A DNA stretch of 64,000 bases from Shuttleworthella satelles DSM 14600 (GCF_000160115.1 NZ_GG665866.1:1166825-1230824), one strand, 5' to 3'; positions 8,171 to 16,860 are shown, counted from the stretch's first letter. Made by a program: numbers and translations. Notes: generated from the sequence alone by a model not told the origin.

Positions 8171-9645
8171 CGTTCTCTCTTTCCTGTCTGTTCTGAAGGC
8201 GGCCGCTTCTCTCGCCCCTCTACAATTCTACCAAGAAGACGAATCAATGTCTGATTTTTCTCGTGATCTAAGACGGCAACGCGGTAAAAGCCCTTCCCTA
8301 ATCCCCGGTAATTGCCGCAGTCTCGAATCAGAAGCTTTTCTTTTCGCAGGATCTGACCAAGGCTCTGCTCCTCGGAAAAAATCCCCTCCTGTCTCCATTT
8401 CTCCTCCGCCGGGTCCGCGAAAAGGATGAAATTTCCCTCTCCCCCACAGACCCGAAAGCCGAGCCCGCCAAGGGCCTTTCGAAGATAGCTGTTCTCCTCC
8501 TTAAGCAGCTGACTTGTCTCTTTTAAATAGGCGTCCAGTCGGCCGTTTTCCCCCATTCCAAAGAGCTCGTCAAGTGCGATCTGCGCCGGCAGAGAGAGAT
8601 TCCACTCGGGAAGTCCCTGTCTGATTCCTGCCAGATGCTCGCTGTCCCCCAGCAGATAGCCCAGACGCAGGGAGGGAATGGCGAAGGTCTTGGTAAAGGC
8701 TCCCAGAACCAGAAGCTCCCTGTGCCAGGCGAAGTACTTTTGCAAAAGAGCCGCGTAAGTCCGCCGGCTGCTCCATGCCGCCGAGTCACTCTCCTTGACA
8801 GTCCCTTGACTGGACTGGATCCAGTCTTCCTGATCAGGCCCCTTACTGACGTCAGGATTCTCGCGGGTATTCTCCCCATGCAACTCCTTTTCGAGTTCAA
8901 GGTTGCCTTCGGTTCCAGCGTGCGGATTCTGGTGGGCATTCTCCCCATGTAACAGGAGGCTCAAGGGCATGAAGCAGAGGTCTAACATCACAGGGATCCG
9001 ACAGGCGGCCGCTCTCCTTAAGATCTTCTCAAGCAATTCCTCCTTGATCCGCCCTCCGTTGGGGTTATTGGGGTTGGCAAGCAAAATCAGATCCGGCTTC
9101 TTATCCATCTGCTCCAGAAATCCCTCGTCTAAAAGGAAGTCCTCTTCCTCCCGCAGGGGATAGGATAAAAGCTCCGCCCCAACCGCCAGGGCCGCGCGGC
9201 GGTATCCATAGAAGGATGGGTCCGCCAGCAGAACCCTGTGGGGTCTTTTGACGAGGAAATAGGTCATGAGGAGCTCTGAGGCGCCGCTTCCGAGAAGAGA
9301 GCCGATTTTCGCCCCTTCTCTCTCCGCTTCTTCTTTTTCTTCTTTCCCCTCTCTCTCTGCTTCTTTCTCTTCTTCTCCATCTACTTTCGGGACAGAATCA
9401 TCCGGGAAATTTTGCCCTTTTCCCCTCTCATATGCCTTTCTTTCTCCTGAAAGTCCGAGAAATCCAAGCAGCCGCTTTTCTTCTTTTCTGTGGTCCAATT
9501 GGGGATAGCGATTGAGCCAGACCTCAGGCTTATCCAGAGCCCTTTTGATTTCCTCCGGCGGCCCCAGCGGATTGACATTGACGGAGAAATCCAGGGCGAC
9601 AGGAGACGGATAGATGTTTCCGCCGTGTAAATCCATATATCTCAT
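8167..9645 (-). CDS. cobD: Threonine-phosphate decarboxylase with repeat-derived insertions
   Basis: PLP enzyme that makes (R)-1-amino-2-propanol phosphate for the nucleotide loop. It begins MRYMDLHGGNIYPSPV, with DFSVNVNPLGPP, LLANPNNPNGG and the PLP-lysine segment GAFTKTFAIPSLRLGYLLG. At 492 residues it is about 130 longer than typical. One insertion near residues 70-110 is almost all E, K, R and G. A second near residues 230-285 contains two related copies starting LHGENAHQNPH and LHGENTRENPD. Fold motifs lie outside both insertions, so activity is plausible. A second CobD/HisC-like gene lies at 53085-54179. Confidence 0.88.
   Translation of the reverse strand: MRYMDLHGGNIYPSPVALDFSVNVNPLGPPEEIKRALDKPEVWLNRYPQLDHRKEEKRLLGFLGLSGERKAYERGKGQNFPDDSVPKVDGEEEKEAEREGKEEKEEAEREGAKIGSLLGSGASELLMTYFLVKRPHRVLLADPSFYGYRRAALAVGAELLSYPLREEEDFLLDEGFLEQMDKKPDLILLANPNNPNGGRIKEELLEKILRRAAACRIPVMLDLCFMPLSLLLHGENAHQNPHAGTEGNLELEKELHGENTRENPDVSKGPDQEDWIQSSQGTVKESDSAAWSSRRTYAALLQKYFAWHRELLVLGAFTKTFAIPSLRLGYLLGDSEHLAGIRQGLPEWNLSLPAQIALDELFGMGENGRLDAYLKETSQLLKEENSYLRKALGGLGFRVCGGEGNFILFADPAEEKWRQEGIFSEEQSLGQILRKEKLLIRDCGNYRGLGKGFYRVAVLDHEKNQTLIRLLGRIVEGREKRPPSEQTGKRER
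8855..8952. repeat. 69 bp in-frame repeat inside cobD
   Basis: Related segments starting GGATTCTCGCGGGTATTCTC at 8855 and GGATTCTGGTGGGCATTCTC at 8924 lie 69 bp (23 codons) apart. Both are followed by CCCCATG. They encode the duplicated LHGEN segment of the CobD insertion. Confidence 0.8.
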
Positions 9646-9764
9646 ATCTCCTAAATCATCATTCTCTAACTTTCGCTTAATCCCCTTGCGTTGGCGCTAT
9701 TCGCTGTGCAAGCGGCCTTCTTCCCAGGAACTCAAAAACAGTTGATGTCTTCTATCGATGTCTT

Positions 9765-10808
9765 CTAAAGAAGGACAACTAGCAGGAGCAGGACCATCAG
9801 CCCAAGTCCCCAGACGATCCCGGTCGTCAGGTACATAAGATGACAGGCTCTTGGAATATCCTCCGCCTCAATCTCCCTGAGAGGGTCGCCAATGGTAGAC
9901 TTGTGAACCGGTTTGCCGAAGTATGAGGCGTCTCCTCCCAGCTGCAGCCCAAGAGCTCCGGCCATAACAGACTCCGTCTGAGCGGAGTTGGGACTTTTGT
10001 GACAGAAGCGGTCTCGTCGAAAAATTCCAAGAGCGCGCGAGCCGTCTCCTCGCCCCCGCCAGATAAAGACGGCGGCGATCATGCTTAAGGCCGAAAGACG
10101 GGAAAAAGGAAAATTGACCAGGTCATCCAGTCTGGCCGCGGCAGTACCGAAGTCACGGTAGCGGTCATTTCGGTAACCAATCATGGAATCCATGGTGTTG
10201 ATGGCCTTGTACACAAAAGCCAGGACAGGGCCTCCAAGCCAAAGGCAGCAGAGGGGAGCAATCACACCGTCCGAGCTGTTCTCCGCGACGGTCTCAACTG
10301 TCGCCCTGCAGATTCCCGCCTCGTCCAGACTGTCGGTGTCTCGTCCGACAATCATGGATACTGCCCGGCGGGCCGCCAAAATATCATGCTTTTTAAGAGC
10401 ATCATACACTTTCATACTCTCTGTGGCCAGACTGCGGGCCGCAATCGCCTGCCAGCCCATAATTGACCAGAGGGCGACCCCGAAAGCCCAGTGCAGGTGG
10501 AAAGCCAGCTCCAGAAGTCCTCCCGTAAGAGCGGCCGTGACCAGGACGACAAGGAGGACGAGGATTCCCCCCCGCAGGCGAGCGGATCTCCCCTGCCGGA
10601 TGAGCCAGTCCCTTTGCTCCGCCTGTGTCTTGCCAGAGGATTCAGATGACCTCTCCTCTTCCCGCGGATAGAGCCGCCCCTCCAGTATCTGAACCAGCTT
10701 TCCCATGCCCCGAACGGGATGCCAGAGCCAGTGGGGATCCCCTAAGAGCAGATCCATGGGCAAGACCAAAATCCAGGCAATGATCGCGTGAAGGCATAGG
10801 GTTCTCAT
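9765..10808 (-). CDS. cbiB: Adenosylcobinamide-phosphate synthase (membrane)
   Basis: Attaches aminopropanol phosphate to adenosylcobyric acid at the membrane. The 347-residue protein starts MRTLCLHAIIAWILVLPMD and shows LLLGDPHWLWHPVRGMG and AENSSDGVIAPLCCLWLGG, with several hydrophobic segments and a C-terminal Leu/Val-rich helix. A longer frame begins at 10910, but ATG 10808 has GAGGAAGAAAAAG upstream and overlaps the phosphatase stop by 4 bp. A charged stretch (RLYPREEERSSESS onward) lies between the first two membrane segments. The 119 bp to cobD holds only a short duplicated GATGTCTTCTA. Confidence 0.92.
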   Translation of the reverse strand: MRTLCLHAIIAWILVLPMDLLLGDPHWLWHPVRGMGKLVQILEGRLYPREEERSSESSGKTQAEQRDWLIRQGRSARLRGGILVLLVVLVTAALTGGLLELAFHLHWAFGVALWSIMGWQAIAARSLATESMKVYDALKKHDILAARRAVSMIVGRDTDSLDEAGICRATVETVAENSSDGVIAPLCCLWLGGPVLAFVYKAINTMDSMIGYRNDRYRDFGTAAARLDDLVNFPFSRLSALSMIAAVFIWRGRGDGSRALGIFRRDRFCHKSPNSAQTESVMAGALGLQLGGDASYFGKPVHKSTIGDPLREIEAEDIPRACHLMYLTTGIVWGLGLMVLLLLVVLL

Positions 10809-11524
10809 TCTTTTTCTTCCTCGAGCCTGAGAGGAACAAGGTCTGTCAGGTGCAGGCCATGCCCAGAATCCAGCATGATAAGACAGGCAAAGCCCTCTCC
10901 ATTGGCGCACTGATAGTCAAAATACCCTCCGCCGGCATAAGCGGAAAGAATTGTCATGATCACGCCTCCGTGCACAACAGCCGCCACATTTGGAATCTCT
11001 CGCTTGGAGCTCTCATCTATGCTCTCAAGGAGGATTCCCCTCTCCCCCGGGGTCCAGGTCTCCATCTCTGTGACCACCCTGTCAAATCCCCTGAGAACCC
11101 TTTCTCGAAAGGCGGCGCGGCTCTCCCCTTCCGGGAAGTCGCCTTCTCCCCCACCGTCAATCCAGGCCTGATAGGCCCTGTCTGTCTTTAACTCCTCGTA
11201 GTTGTGCCCCTCAAACCTGCCGAAATAAATCTCCCTCCAGTCCTCAATACTCTCCTTTAAAACCTCCGGATAGAGCAATCCCGCGGTCTGACGGCAGCGC
11301 ATCATGGGGCTCATATAGAGCTTGAGCAATTGGGAGGGCGCAGGTAGATAGGGAGCATGCCGCAGGGCCTTCACAGCCAGCATGCCCTCCATGGACAGGT
11401 CTTCATCGCTGGCCGAGCCAATGTAACGCCCCTGGGCATTGCCCTTGGTCGCGCCATGGCGAATGAAGAAAATCCGTCCCAGACAGGACCATTTGCGTGC
11501 ATCCTCAATCTTCCAACGGACCAT
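10805..11524 (-). CDS. cobC: Histidine phosphatase, probable alpha-ribazole phosphatase
   Basis: The phosphoglycerate-mutase-like fold is shown by FFIRHGATKGNAQGRYIG (catalytic His), the MSPMMRCRQTA segment, and the second His in AAVVHGGVIMTIL. Position inside the cobalamin operon suggests removal of phosphate from alpha-ribazole phosphate or the cobalamin phosphate, but related phosphatases have other substrates. ATG 11524 is chosen because GGAGAG precedes it by 4 bp; ATG 11536 is an alternative. Either way the gene begins inside the last codons of the CobU-like gene and overlaps cbiB by 4 bp. Confidence 0.82.
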   Translation of the reverse strand: MVRWKIEDARKWSCLGRIFFIRHGATKGNAQGRYIGSASDEDLSMEGMLAVKALRHAPYLPAPSQLLKLYMSPMMRCRQTAGLLYPEVLKESIEDWREIYFGRFEGHNYEELKTDRAYQAWIDGGGEGDFPEGESRAAFRERVLRGFDRVVTEMETWTPGERGILLESIDESSKREIPNVAAVVHGGVIMTILSAYAGGGYFDYQCANGEGFACLIMLDSGHGLHLTDLVPLRLEEEKE

Positions 11525-12011
11525 TGCGCTCTCCATCCTTTAAGACCTGACCCAGGCCGGCCGTCACCAGTTCCACATGTCCTGCCCGCGCAGCCATCCT
11601 GACCTGCAGGCGACCAAGCATCTCCCGGTAAATGCGATCCCCCGGATCCAGGGGTACAATGCCGTTTCCCGCGATATCTGAGATCACGATCAATTTGCCG
11701 CAGGTCCGATCGGCCTGTCGGATTACTTCCAGGCATTCATCCAGGAAAAGATCCTCCCACTTCTCCTGCTCGCGATAAGGAAGCTTGGACAAATGCTCTG
11801 GCAGGCGGTTTTTAAGCATTTCCCTGACAAAAGAGTGAAAGTGGTTCCAGATTCTTAGGGCATCCGTCTGCTCGAAGACGCATGCCAAATCATCGCCCCG
11901 GCAAGGCAGATGGGATCCCTCCACAATTTCCGCCCTGGCGGCCGGATATTTTCCCAGGACATATTGCAATTTTCCCTGGGCATAGCCCCCGAGATATAAG
12001 TCCAGACTCAT
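11505..12011 (-). CDS. Divergent second CobU-like nucleotide-binding protein
   Basis: A 168-residue protein whose start, LYLGGYAQGKLQYVLGKYP, resembles the CobU P-loop (compare LILGGSASGKSEYAE in the true CobU at 12960-13580), but the P-loop Ser/Thr is Leu. It also has KLIVISDIAGNGIVPLDPGD, like the CobU segment with VSNNVHEDGI, and a C-terminal helix starting RIYREMLGRLQVRMA. The family normally makes GDP-cobinamide; this copy may have a different nucleotide role or regulate. RBS AGGAGTGACAG precedes ATG 12011. It is in the middle of the operon, overlapping the phosphatase. Confidence 0.75.
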   Translation of the reverse strand: MSLDLYLGGYAQGKLQYVLGKYPAARAEIVEGSHLPCRGDDLACVFEQTDALRIWNHFHSFVREMLKNRLPEHLSKLPYREQEKWEDLFLDECLEVIRQADRTCGKLIVISDIAGNGIVPLDPGDRIYREMLGRLQVRMAARAGHVELVTAGLGQVLKDGERNGPLED

Positions 12012-12140
12012 CTGTCACTCCTAACCAACTCTTATCAAAAGCCACCGATTTCCGCGGAATCTCACAGCAGAGAACTAAAAAACATCTCAGCAGACGAGGT
12101 CTGACTAAAATCCCACAGGAACAGAGACCTGGCCGAAATT

Positions 12141-12956
12141 TCACCAAAACAGACTGACCAGGCTGGCCGAAAGGGCCATTGCGACCTCGCTGTAGGACAC
12201 AAACCAGCCTGCCAGATCCCCGTTGATTCCACCAAACTCACGCCCGGACTTCCAGTGATAGTAGAGAAAGCTTGCGCCGCCTGCGATCAGGACAAAGAGG
12301 CCCGGGATCCCTCCCAGGATCAGAATCCATAGACTGGCCAGGATCAGCTGCAGGATGAGAAGAAGAAGCACCTTCTTCCGGTCGGCCGCCTCTGCGAAAG
12401 AGGCTACCGTCCCGCCGCCGGACATGGGCGAAAAGGTCAGCACAGATAAGGCGCTTAGAATCCGACTCAGCCAGAAAATGCCTGCCACGGCCCCGGGAAG
12501 AGCTTTCTTGCCGCCCGGATCGAGGATTGCCGGGGTGGAAAATTGTCCTGTCTTATCGAAAGACTCCAGAAGGATACAGGCAGCCGCCAGGGCAAAAAGC
12601 AGAAGGCAGACGAAAGAGATCACCGCGAAGGCTCCCGTATGGGGATCCTTTAGGATCCGAATCTTGTCCTCTCTCTCTCGATAGGAATGAAGGGCGTCGG
12701 AAGTATCCATAAAACCGTCCAGGTGGATCGCCCCAGAGATCAGGATCGGCAAGAGAAGGAGAAGCAATGCCAGGGGAAGCCTGGGAAGAGACAAGCGATG
12801 CGCCAAAATCAGCAAGAGTATCTCTCCCAGACCGATCACCAGACCGACCAGGGGAAAGAAGGCCATGACAAAGCGCATGTCTCTCTCCTCCCAGTCAAAC
12901 TGGGGAACCGGAATTTTTGAGTACATGGAAAAGGCAATCGCCAGCGAACGAAGCAT
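12141..12956 (-). CDS. cobS: Adenosylcobinamide-GDP ribazoletransferase (cobalamin synthase)
   Basis: Integral membrane enzyme that joins adenosylcobinamide-GDP with alpha-ribazole. The 271 residues start MLRSLAIAFSMYSKIPVP and contain the metal-binding signature GAIHLDGFMDTSDALHS, plus GGINGDLAGWFVSYSEV near the C-terminus, with about six hydrophobic segments. RBS AAGGAGAGATAAGGG precedes ATG 12956, 3 bp from the cobU stop. The 129 bp to the downstream CobU-like gene shows no clear signal. Confidence 0.94.
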   Translation of the reverse strand: MLRSLAIAFSMYSKIPVPQFDWEERDMRFVMAFFPLVGLVIGLGEILLLILAHRLSLPRLPLALLLLLLPILISGAIHLDGFMDTSDALHSYREREDKIRILKDPHTGAFAVISFVCLLLFALAAACILLESFDKTGQFSTPAILDPGGKKALPGAVAGIFWLSRILSALSVLTFSPMSGGGTVASFAEAADRKKVLLLLILQLILASLWILILGGIPGLFVLIAGGASFLYYHWKSGREFGGINGDLAGWFVSYSEVAMALSASLVSLFW

Positions 12957-12959
12957 CCC

Positions 12960-13580
12960 TTATCTCTCCTTCAGCAGCACGGGCAGACCTGCCAAAACTT
13001 CTGTGACCCGGTCCGAAGCCCGCCCTAAGCGCCGGTTGATCAGACCTAATTGCGCAATGTAATCCTGCGTGACCTCATCATAGCAGATTCCGTCCTCGTG
13101 GACATTGTTGCTGACAATAAGCAGATCTTTGCAGATCTCTCTCAGGCTTAAGATCCCCTCGCAAAATCTGTCCGGATCATAGGCCATGGCATGGCGGTCA
13201 AAGATCTGATTGGCCAGGAGGTTGGAGACGCAGTCCAGGAGAATGACTCCCTTTGCAGAAAAGGTCTGCAGATGAAGCGCCTTTCCTCTTTTCAGGCGGT
13301 CTCCCGCCTCTGCCTCTCCCTTGGCAGGATCTGATATCAGGCCGGTTAAGAGACACTCTTTGACCCTGTCACAATCCAGGTTATAGGGAATTTCCAAACT
13401 GACAAAGCCCATTCCCCTCCTGCGCCTGACATGACGATCAATTCTGACAAGGGTCTCCGGATCATCCCCTTTCATGGTCGCCAGATAGAGCAGGGGCTGA
13501 TTCGCCGCAAGCCTCAGAGCCTCTTTCTCCGCGTATTCGGATTTGCCGCTGGCGCTTCCGCCCAGGATCAGATGCATCAT
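12960..13580 (-). CDS. cobU: Adenosylcobinamide kinase / adenosylcobinamide-phosphate guanylyltransferase
   Basis: Phosphorylates adenosylcobinamide and transfers GMP to it. The 206-residue protein has an intact P-loop (LGGSASGKSEYAE), RIDRHVRRRRGMGFVSLEIP with the His region that accepts GMP in the family, VILLDCVSNLLANQIFD and the final NRRLGRASDRVTEVLAGLP. It overlaps cobT by 4 bp and is followed 3 bp later by cobS. Confidence 0.93.
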   Translation of the reverse strand: MMHLILGGSASGKSEYAEKEALRLAANQPLLYLATMKGDDPETLVRIDRHVRRRRGMGFVSLEIPYNLDCDRVKECLLTGLISDPAKGEAEAGDRLKRGKALHLQTFSAKGVILLDCVSNLLANQIFDRHAMAYDPDRFCEGILSLREICKDLLIVSNNVHEDGICYDEVTQDYIAQLGLINRRLGRASDRVTEVLAGLPVLLKER

Positions 13581-14791
13581 AAGCTCTCCCTCTGGTAGGC
13601 ATCCATACCGAGCTTTTCAAAGGTCTTTGTGGAGGTGTAGACAGAGGCGGCTGTCTGCAGAAGCTGCAGCGCCAGAAGGGCTCCCGTTCCCTCCCCAAGG
13701 GCCAGATCGGCGTGGATGATCGGATTCAGCTTCAGGACCCGCATGGCATGGGACATGCCCGGTTCTCTTCCCAGATGAGAGGCCAGGCAGACCTCTCTTG
13801 CTCCGGGACAGAGACGGTCTGCAATCAGAGCCGCAACCGTGCTGATCAGTCCGTCCAAAAGCACCGGGGTTCGGGTCTGGTTGGCTCCAAGAATCAGGCC
13901 GACCAGGGCGGCAATATCAAAACCGCCGACCTGACAGAGAATGGCCAGAGGATCCGGATTCTCCCGGCGACATGAAGAATAGAAAATTTCTCTAGCCCGG
14001 TCGATGACCTCTCTTTTTTTGGCCAGTCTCCGGTCCGACAAACCTGCCCCCCGCCCGGCCACAGCCTCTGCCGGCAGGTCAAGAAGGGCAGAGAGGCAGG
14101 CCGCGGAAGTCGTTGTGTTTCCAATCCCCATCTCTCCAGTCAAAAGCAGTCCAACTCCATCCTCCTTCGCCCGCGCAGACTCCTCAATCCCGACAGAAAT
14201 CGCGGCAAGCGCCTCTTCCTCTGTCATCGCTCCCCGATGAATCTCAATGCTTCCGTCAGAGCAAAAACCGGACGGGGATATCTCTTTCTCCGTCATCGCT
14301 CCCCGGCTGATCTCAGCGATATTTTGCGCGAAAAGGCCTCTCTCTTCTTCCGTCCTGCCGGAAGACCAGCTCTGCGCAAAGTTCCTGCTTCCCCGGGCGA
14401 CCTTGGCACAAATCACAGAGGGTTCTCTGGCGTCACAGGCCATCCCGACGTCTACAACCCTCAGCTGACAGTCGCAGCGAGCGGCAAAGATGGCGGACGG
14501 AGATTCCCCGCAGGCAATGGAGTCGGCGACTAAGGCGGTGACCTCCTGTCCGGTCTGGCTCACCCCCTCCGCAACAATCCCATTGTCTGCGCACATGACA
14601 AGAAGTCGAGGCGCTTCCAGAAGATGATCCGCATTTCCCAGAATACCGGCCATGCGAATCAGATCCTCCTGCAGAGTTCCAAGACCATCCAAAGGCATGG
14701 CCACCTTATCCCAGCGGTCTCTTGCCTGGCGCATTGCCCTTTGGTCAGGCACAAGCGCCTTGATTTTTCTGATTTTCTCTCTGCTGATCAT
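13577..14791 (-). CDS. cobT: Nicotinate-nucleotide--dimethylbenzimidazole phosphoribosyltransferase with inserted repeat
   Basis: Makes alpha-ribazole phosphate, the lower-ligand precursor. Recognised by LLVMCADNGIVAEGVSQTG, GEMGIGNTTTSAACLSALL, and the C-terminal LALGEGTGALLALQLL with the catalytic Glu. At 404 residues it exceeds the usual 350. The extra segment, near residues 140-190, contains RGAMTEKE and RGAMTEEE copies 23 residues apart. The start at 14791 follows AAAGAGAAG. It overlaps cobU by 4 bp and is separated from cobQ by a 26 bp repeat array. Confidence 0.92.
   Translation of the reverse strand: MISREKIRKIKALVPDQRAMRQARDRWDKVAMPLDGLGTLQEDLIRMAGILGNADHLLEAPRLLVMCADNGIVAEGVSQTGQEVTALVADSIACGESPSAIFAARCDCQLRVVDVGMACDAREPSVICAKVARGSRNFAQSWSSGRTEEERGLFAQNIAEISRGAMTEKEISPSGFCSDGSIEIHRGAMTEEEALAAISVGIEESARAKEDGVGLLLTGEMGIGNTTTSAACLSALLDLPAEAVAGRGAGLSDRRLAKKREVIDRAREIFYSSCRRENPDPLAILCQVGGFDIAALVGLILGANQTRTPVLLDGLISTVAALIADRLCPGAREVCLASHLGREPGMSHAMRVLKLNPIIHADLALGEGTGALLALQLLQTAASVYTSTKTFEKLGMDAYQRESL
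14223..14306. repeat. 69 bp in-frame repeat inside cobT
   Basis: GTCATCGCTCCCC occurs at 14223 and 14292, 69 bp (23 codons) apart, each followed by a related GA-TCTCA segment. This encodes the duplicated RGAMTE motif of the CobT insertion and has the same period as the cobD duplication. Confidence 0.8.
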
Positions 14792-14867
14792 CTTCTCTTT
14801 CCTGACATTAAAGTATACCCGGAGGGCATCCTTCTAAGCACCGATATTTAGGCTGCGCTTAAATATA

Positions 14868-15023
14868 GATATTTCCCCTTATCGTCTCAATTGGATATTT
14901 CCCCTTATCGCCTCAATTGGATATTTCCCCTTATCGCCTCAATTGGATATTTCCCCTTAACATTTCAAATGGATATTTCCCCCTATCGTCTCAAATGGAT
15001 ATTTCCCCTTATCAGCTCAAAAG
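14868..15023. repeat. 26 bp tandem repeat, six copies, between cobT and cobQ
   Basis: Six head-to-tail copies begin GATATTTCCCC at 14868, 14894, 14920, 14946, 14972 and 14998, exactly 26 bp apart. The middle copies differ by only one or a few bases. There are no unique spacers, so it is not a CRISPR. The rest of the 293 bp gap (14792-15084) has no recognisable promoter, riboswitch or terminator. Confidence 0.96.
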
Positions 15024-15084
15024 AACGGATTTCTGCCTTGTCCCATGAACCATAACTCACCTGCTCCATCCCATAAACTGCAGC

Positions 15085-16662
15085 CTATAAATTTAAGATT
15101 TTCTCAATTTGTCTCATATCCATGTGGTCTTGCAGACAGTCAGCCAGAATGTCATATTGCTTCCCGGCAAAATCTGCCGCTTCTCTTGGCTCATATCGCT
15201 GACTGAGTCCCTTTTTCTCCGCGATGGCATTTAAAAGGGCTTCCGCGTTTCCGGTCCCGTCAAAAATCCCATGGACATAGGTCCCCAGCACTGATCCCAG
15301 AATCATTCCCTCCGTCCTTAAATCATCCTTCATTAGATCATCCTTTTCAGTAGATCCATGAATTGACCCTTGTAAAGAAGTGCTTTGGACCTGGTCCAAA
15401 CAGACCCAGTCCTCCCGATCTTTTTTCCTGTCCTCAGGAGGGAAGTCCACAAGATTCGTCTTTCCCATGTGAATCTCGTAGCCATTTAGGGACCTTCCAC
15501 ATAAGCAGGACCAAAAGCCCGGCAGATCATCGCAAAAATGCCCTCTGACCTGAGTCAGCTCCTTGTTTCTTTCGAGCAGAGTCTCATGGGGAAATAGACC
15601 TAAGCCCTTACAGCTTCCTCCGCCTTCCAGGCCCTGGGGATCTGACACCCTCTGTCCCAGCATCTGATAGCCTCCGCAGATGCCCGCCACAAGGCCTCCC
15701 CTCTCCGCGAATTTCCGGATTTCCTCTGCCAGGCCGACCTCTTTCATCCATTCCAGGTCTGCCGTCGTGTTCTTACTTCCCGGAAGAATGACCAGGTCTG
15801 CCCTGCACAATCGATCCGCTGACCTGATATAGCGAAGAGATACCCCCTCTCGCCCCTCAAAAACGGTAAAGTCAGAGAAATTTGACATATGAGGCAGGCG
15901 AATCACGGCAATATCAATCGCGTCCGGCCGCCCATCCCGCAGCCTGTTCGAGAGCGAATCCTCCTCGTCAATGATCAGATCCATATAAGGTATGACGCCC
16001 AGCACCGGAATCCCGACTTTCTCCTCCAACATCGCGATCCCCGGATCCAGGAGGCTCTGATCACCCCGAAACTTATTGATCACAAAGCCGCAGATGCGCC
16101 TTCGCTCCTCACTCGGAAGCAGGGCCCAGGTTCCATAGAGCTGGGCGAAGACTCCGCCCGGATCAATATCTCCAACCAAGAGAACCGGGGCGTCGATCAT
16201 CTGGGCCAGCCCCATGTTGACGATGTCCTCTGCCTTGAGATTGATCTCAGCCGGAGAGCCTGCCCCCTCGACGAAAATAATATCATGTCCGGCAGCCAGC
16301 CGCCGGTAAGCGTCCATGATCCGCGGAACCAGGGTCTTCTTATATTGGAAGTAGTCTCTGGCCCTCATATTGGCGAGGGGTTTGCCTGAGACAATGACCT
16401 GGCTTCCCACATCACTGGTCGGCTTTAAGAGAATGGGATTCATGTCAACAGAGGGCTCAATTCCACAGGCCTGCGCCTGCATGGCCTGGGCCCGTCCTAT
16501 CTCCAGTCCCTCCCTCGTCACAAAGGAATTGAGGGCCATATTCTGTGACTTAAAGGGAGCGACCCGATAGCCCCGGCGGGCAAAAAGGCGGCAGAAACCG
16601 GCCACCAGAAGACTTTTTCCGACATTTGACATCGTGCCCTGAACCATGAGAACTCTGGCCAT
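15085..16662 (-). CDS. cobQ: Cobyric acid synthase
   Basis: Amidates the b, d, e and g side chains of adenosylcobyrinic a,c-diamide. The 525-residue protein shows VQGTMSNVGKSLLVAGF (P-loop) and APFKSQNMALNSFVT, the amidotransferase Cys in VAGICGGYQMLGQ, and the catalytic His in LGTYVHGIFDGTGN. The start is set at ATG 16662 because GGGAGGTGA lies 3 bp upstream; a GTG at 16668 is inside that binding site. It appears to be the first gene of the cobalamin operon. Confidence 0.95.
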   Translation of the reverse strand: MARVLMVQGTMSNVGKSLLVAGFCRLFARRGYRVAPFKSQNMALNSFVTREGLEIGRAQAMQAQACGIEPSVDMNPILLKPTSDVGSQVIVSGKPLANMRARDYFQYKKTLVPRIMDAYRRLAAGHDIIFVEGAGSPAEINLKAEDIVNMGLAQMIDAPVLLVGDIDPGGVFAQLYGTWALLPSEERRRICGFVINKFRGDQSLLDPGIAMLEEKVGIPVLGVIPYMDLIIDEEDSLSNRLRDGRPDAIDIAVIRLPHMSNFSDFTVFEGREGVSLRYIRSADRLCRADLVILPGSKNTTADLEWMKEVGLAEEIRKFAERGGLVAGICGGYQMLGQRVSDPQGLEGGGSCKGLGLFPHETLLERNKELTQVRGHFCDDLPGFWSCLCGRSLNGYEIHMGKTNLVDFPPEDRKKDREDWVCLDQVQSTSLQGSIHGSTEKDDLMKDDLRTEGMILGSVLGTYVHGIFDGTGNAEALLNAIAEKKGLSQRYEPREAADFAGKQYDILADCLQDHMDMRQIEKILNL

Positions 16663-16757
16663 GCTCACCTCCCGTCTTCTACCATGATTCTGCCTGTCAT
16701 TTTCTCTGCTATTGTAGCTTAATCCGAACCATCCATCGAATCAAACAGCCACCTGTT

Positions 16758-16788
16758 ATTTTACACCCCTTAATGGTAGCTTTTGCAA
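16758..16788 (-). promoter_or_regulatory. Possible cobQ operon promoter
   Basis: On the minus strand TTGCAA (16783-16788) and TAAAAT (16758-16763) are 19 bp apart, about 95 bp upstream of cobQ. The spacing is long, so support is weak. A lone TACAAT at 16711-16716 is an alternative -10. No B12-box-like sequence is seen between here and cobQ. Confidence 0.3.
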
Positions 16789-16828
16789 ACACTGCCTGAC
16801 ATCATCCGTCGAAGCTGAGACCCGCAGA

Positions 16829-16860
16829 GGAAAAGAAAAAAGCACCGGCAGAGCCGATAC
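16829..16860 (-). terminator. Intrinsic terminator after the tRNA-Glu pair
   Basis: On the minus strand an 8 bp stem (GTATCGGC with GCCGGTGC, two G-U pairs, loop TCT) is followed by TTTTTTCTTTTCC. It ends the tRNA transcript and separates it from the cobalamin operon. Confidence 0.8.

Noticed and set aside
14868-15023. Possible CRISPR array
   Set aside because: The 26 bp units are directly adjacent with no unique spacers, and no cas gene is in the window.
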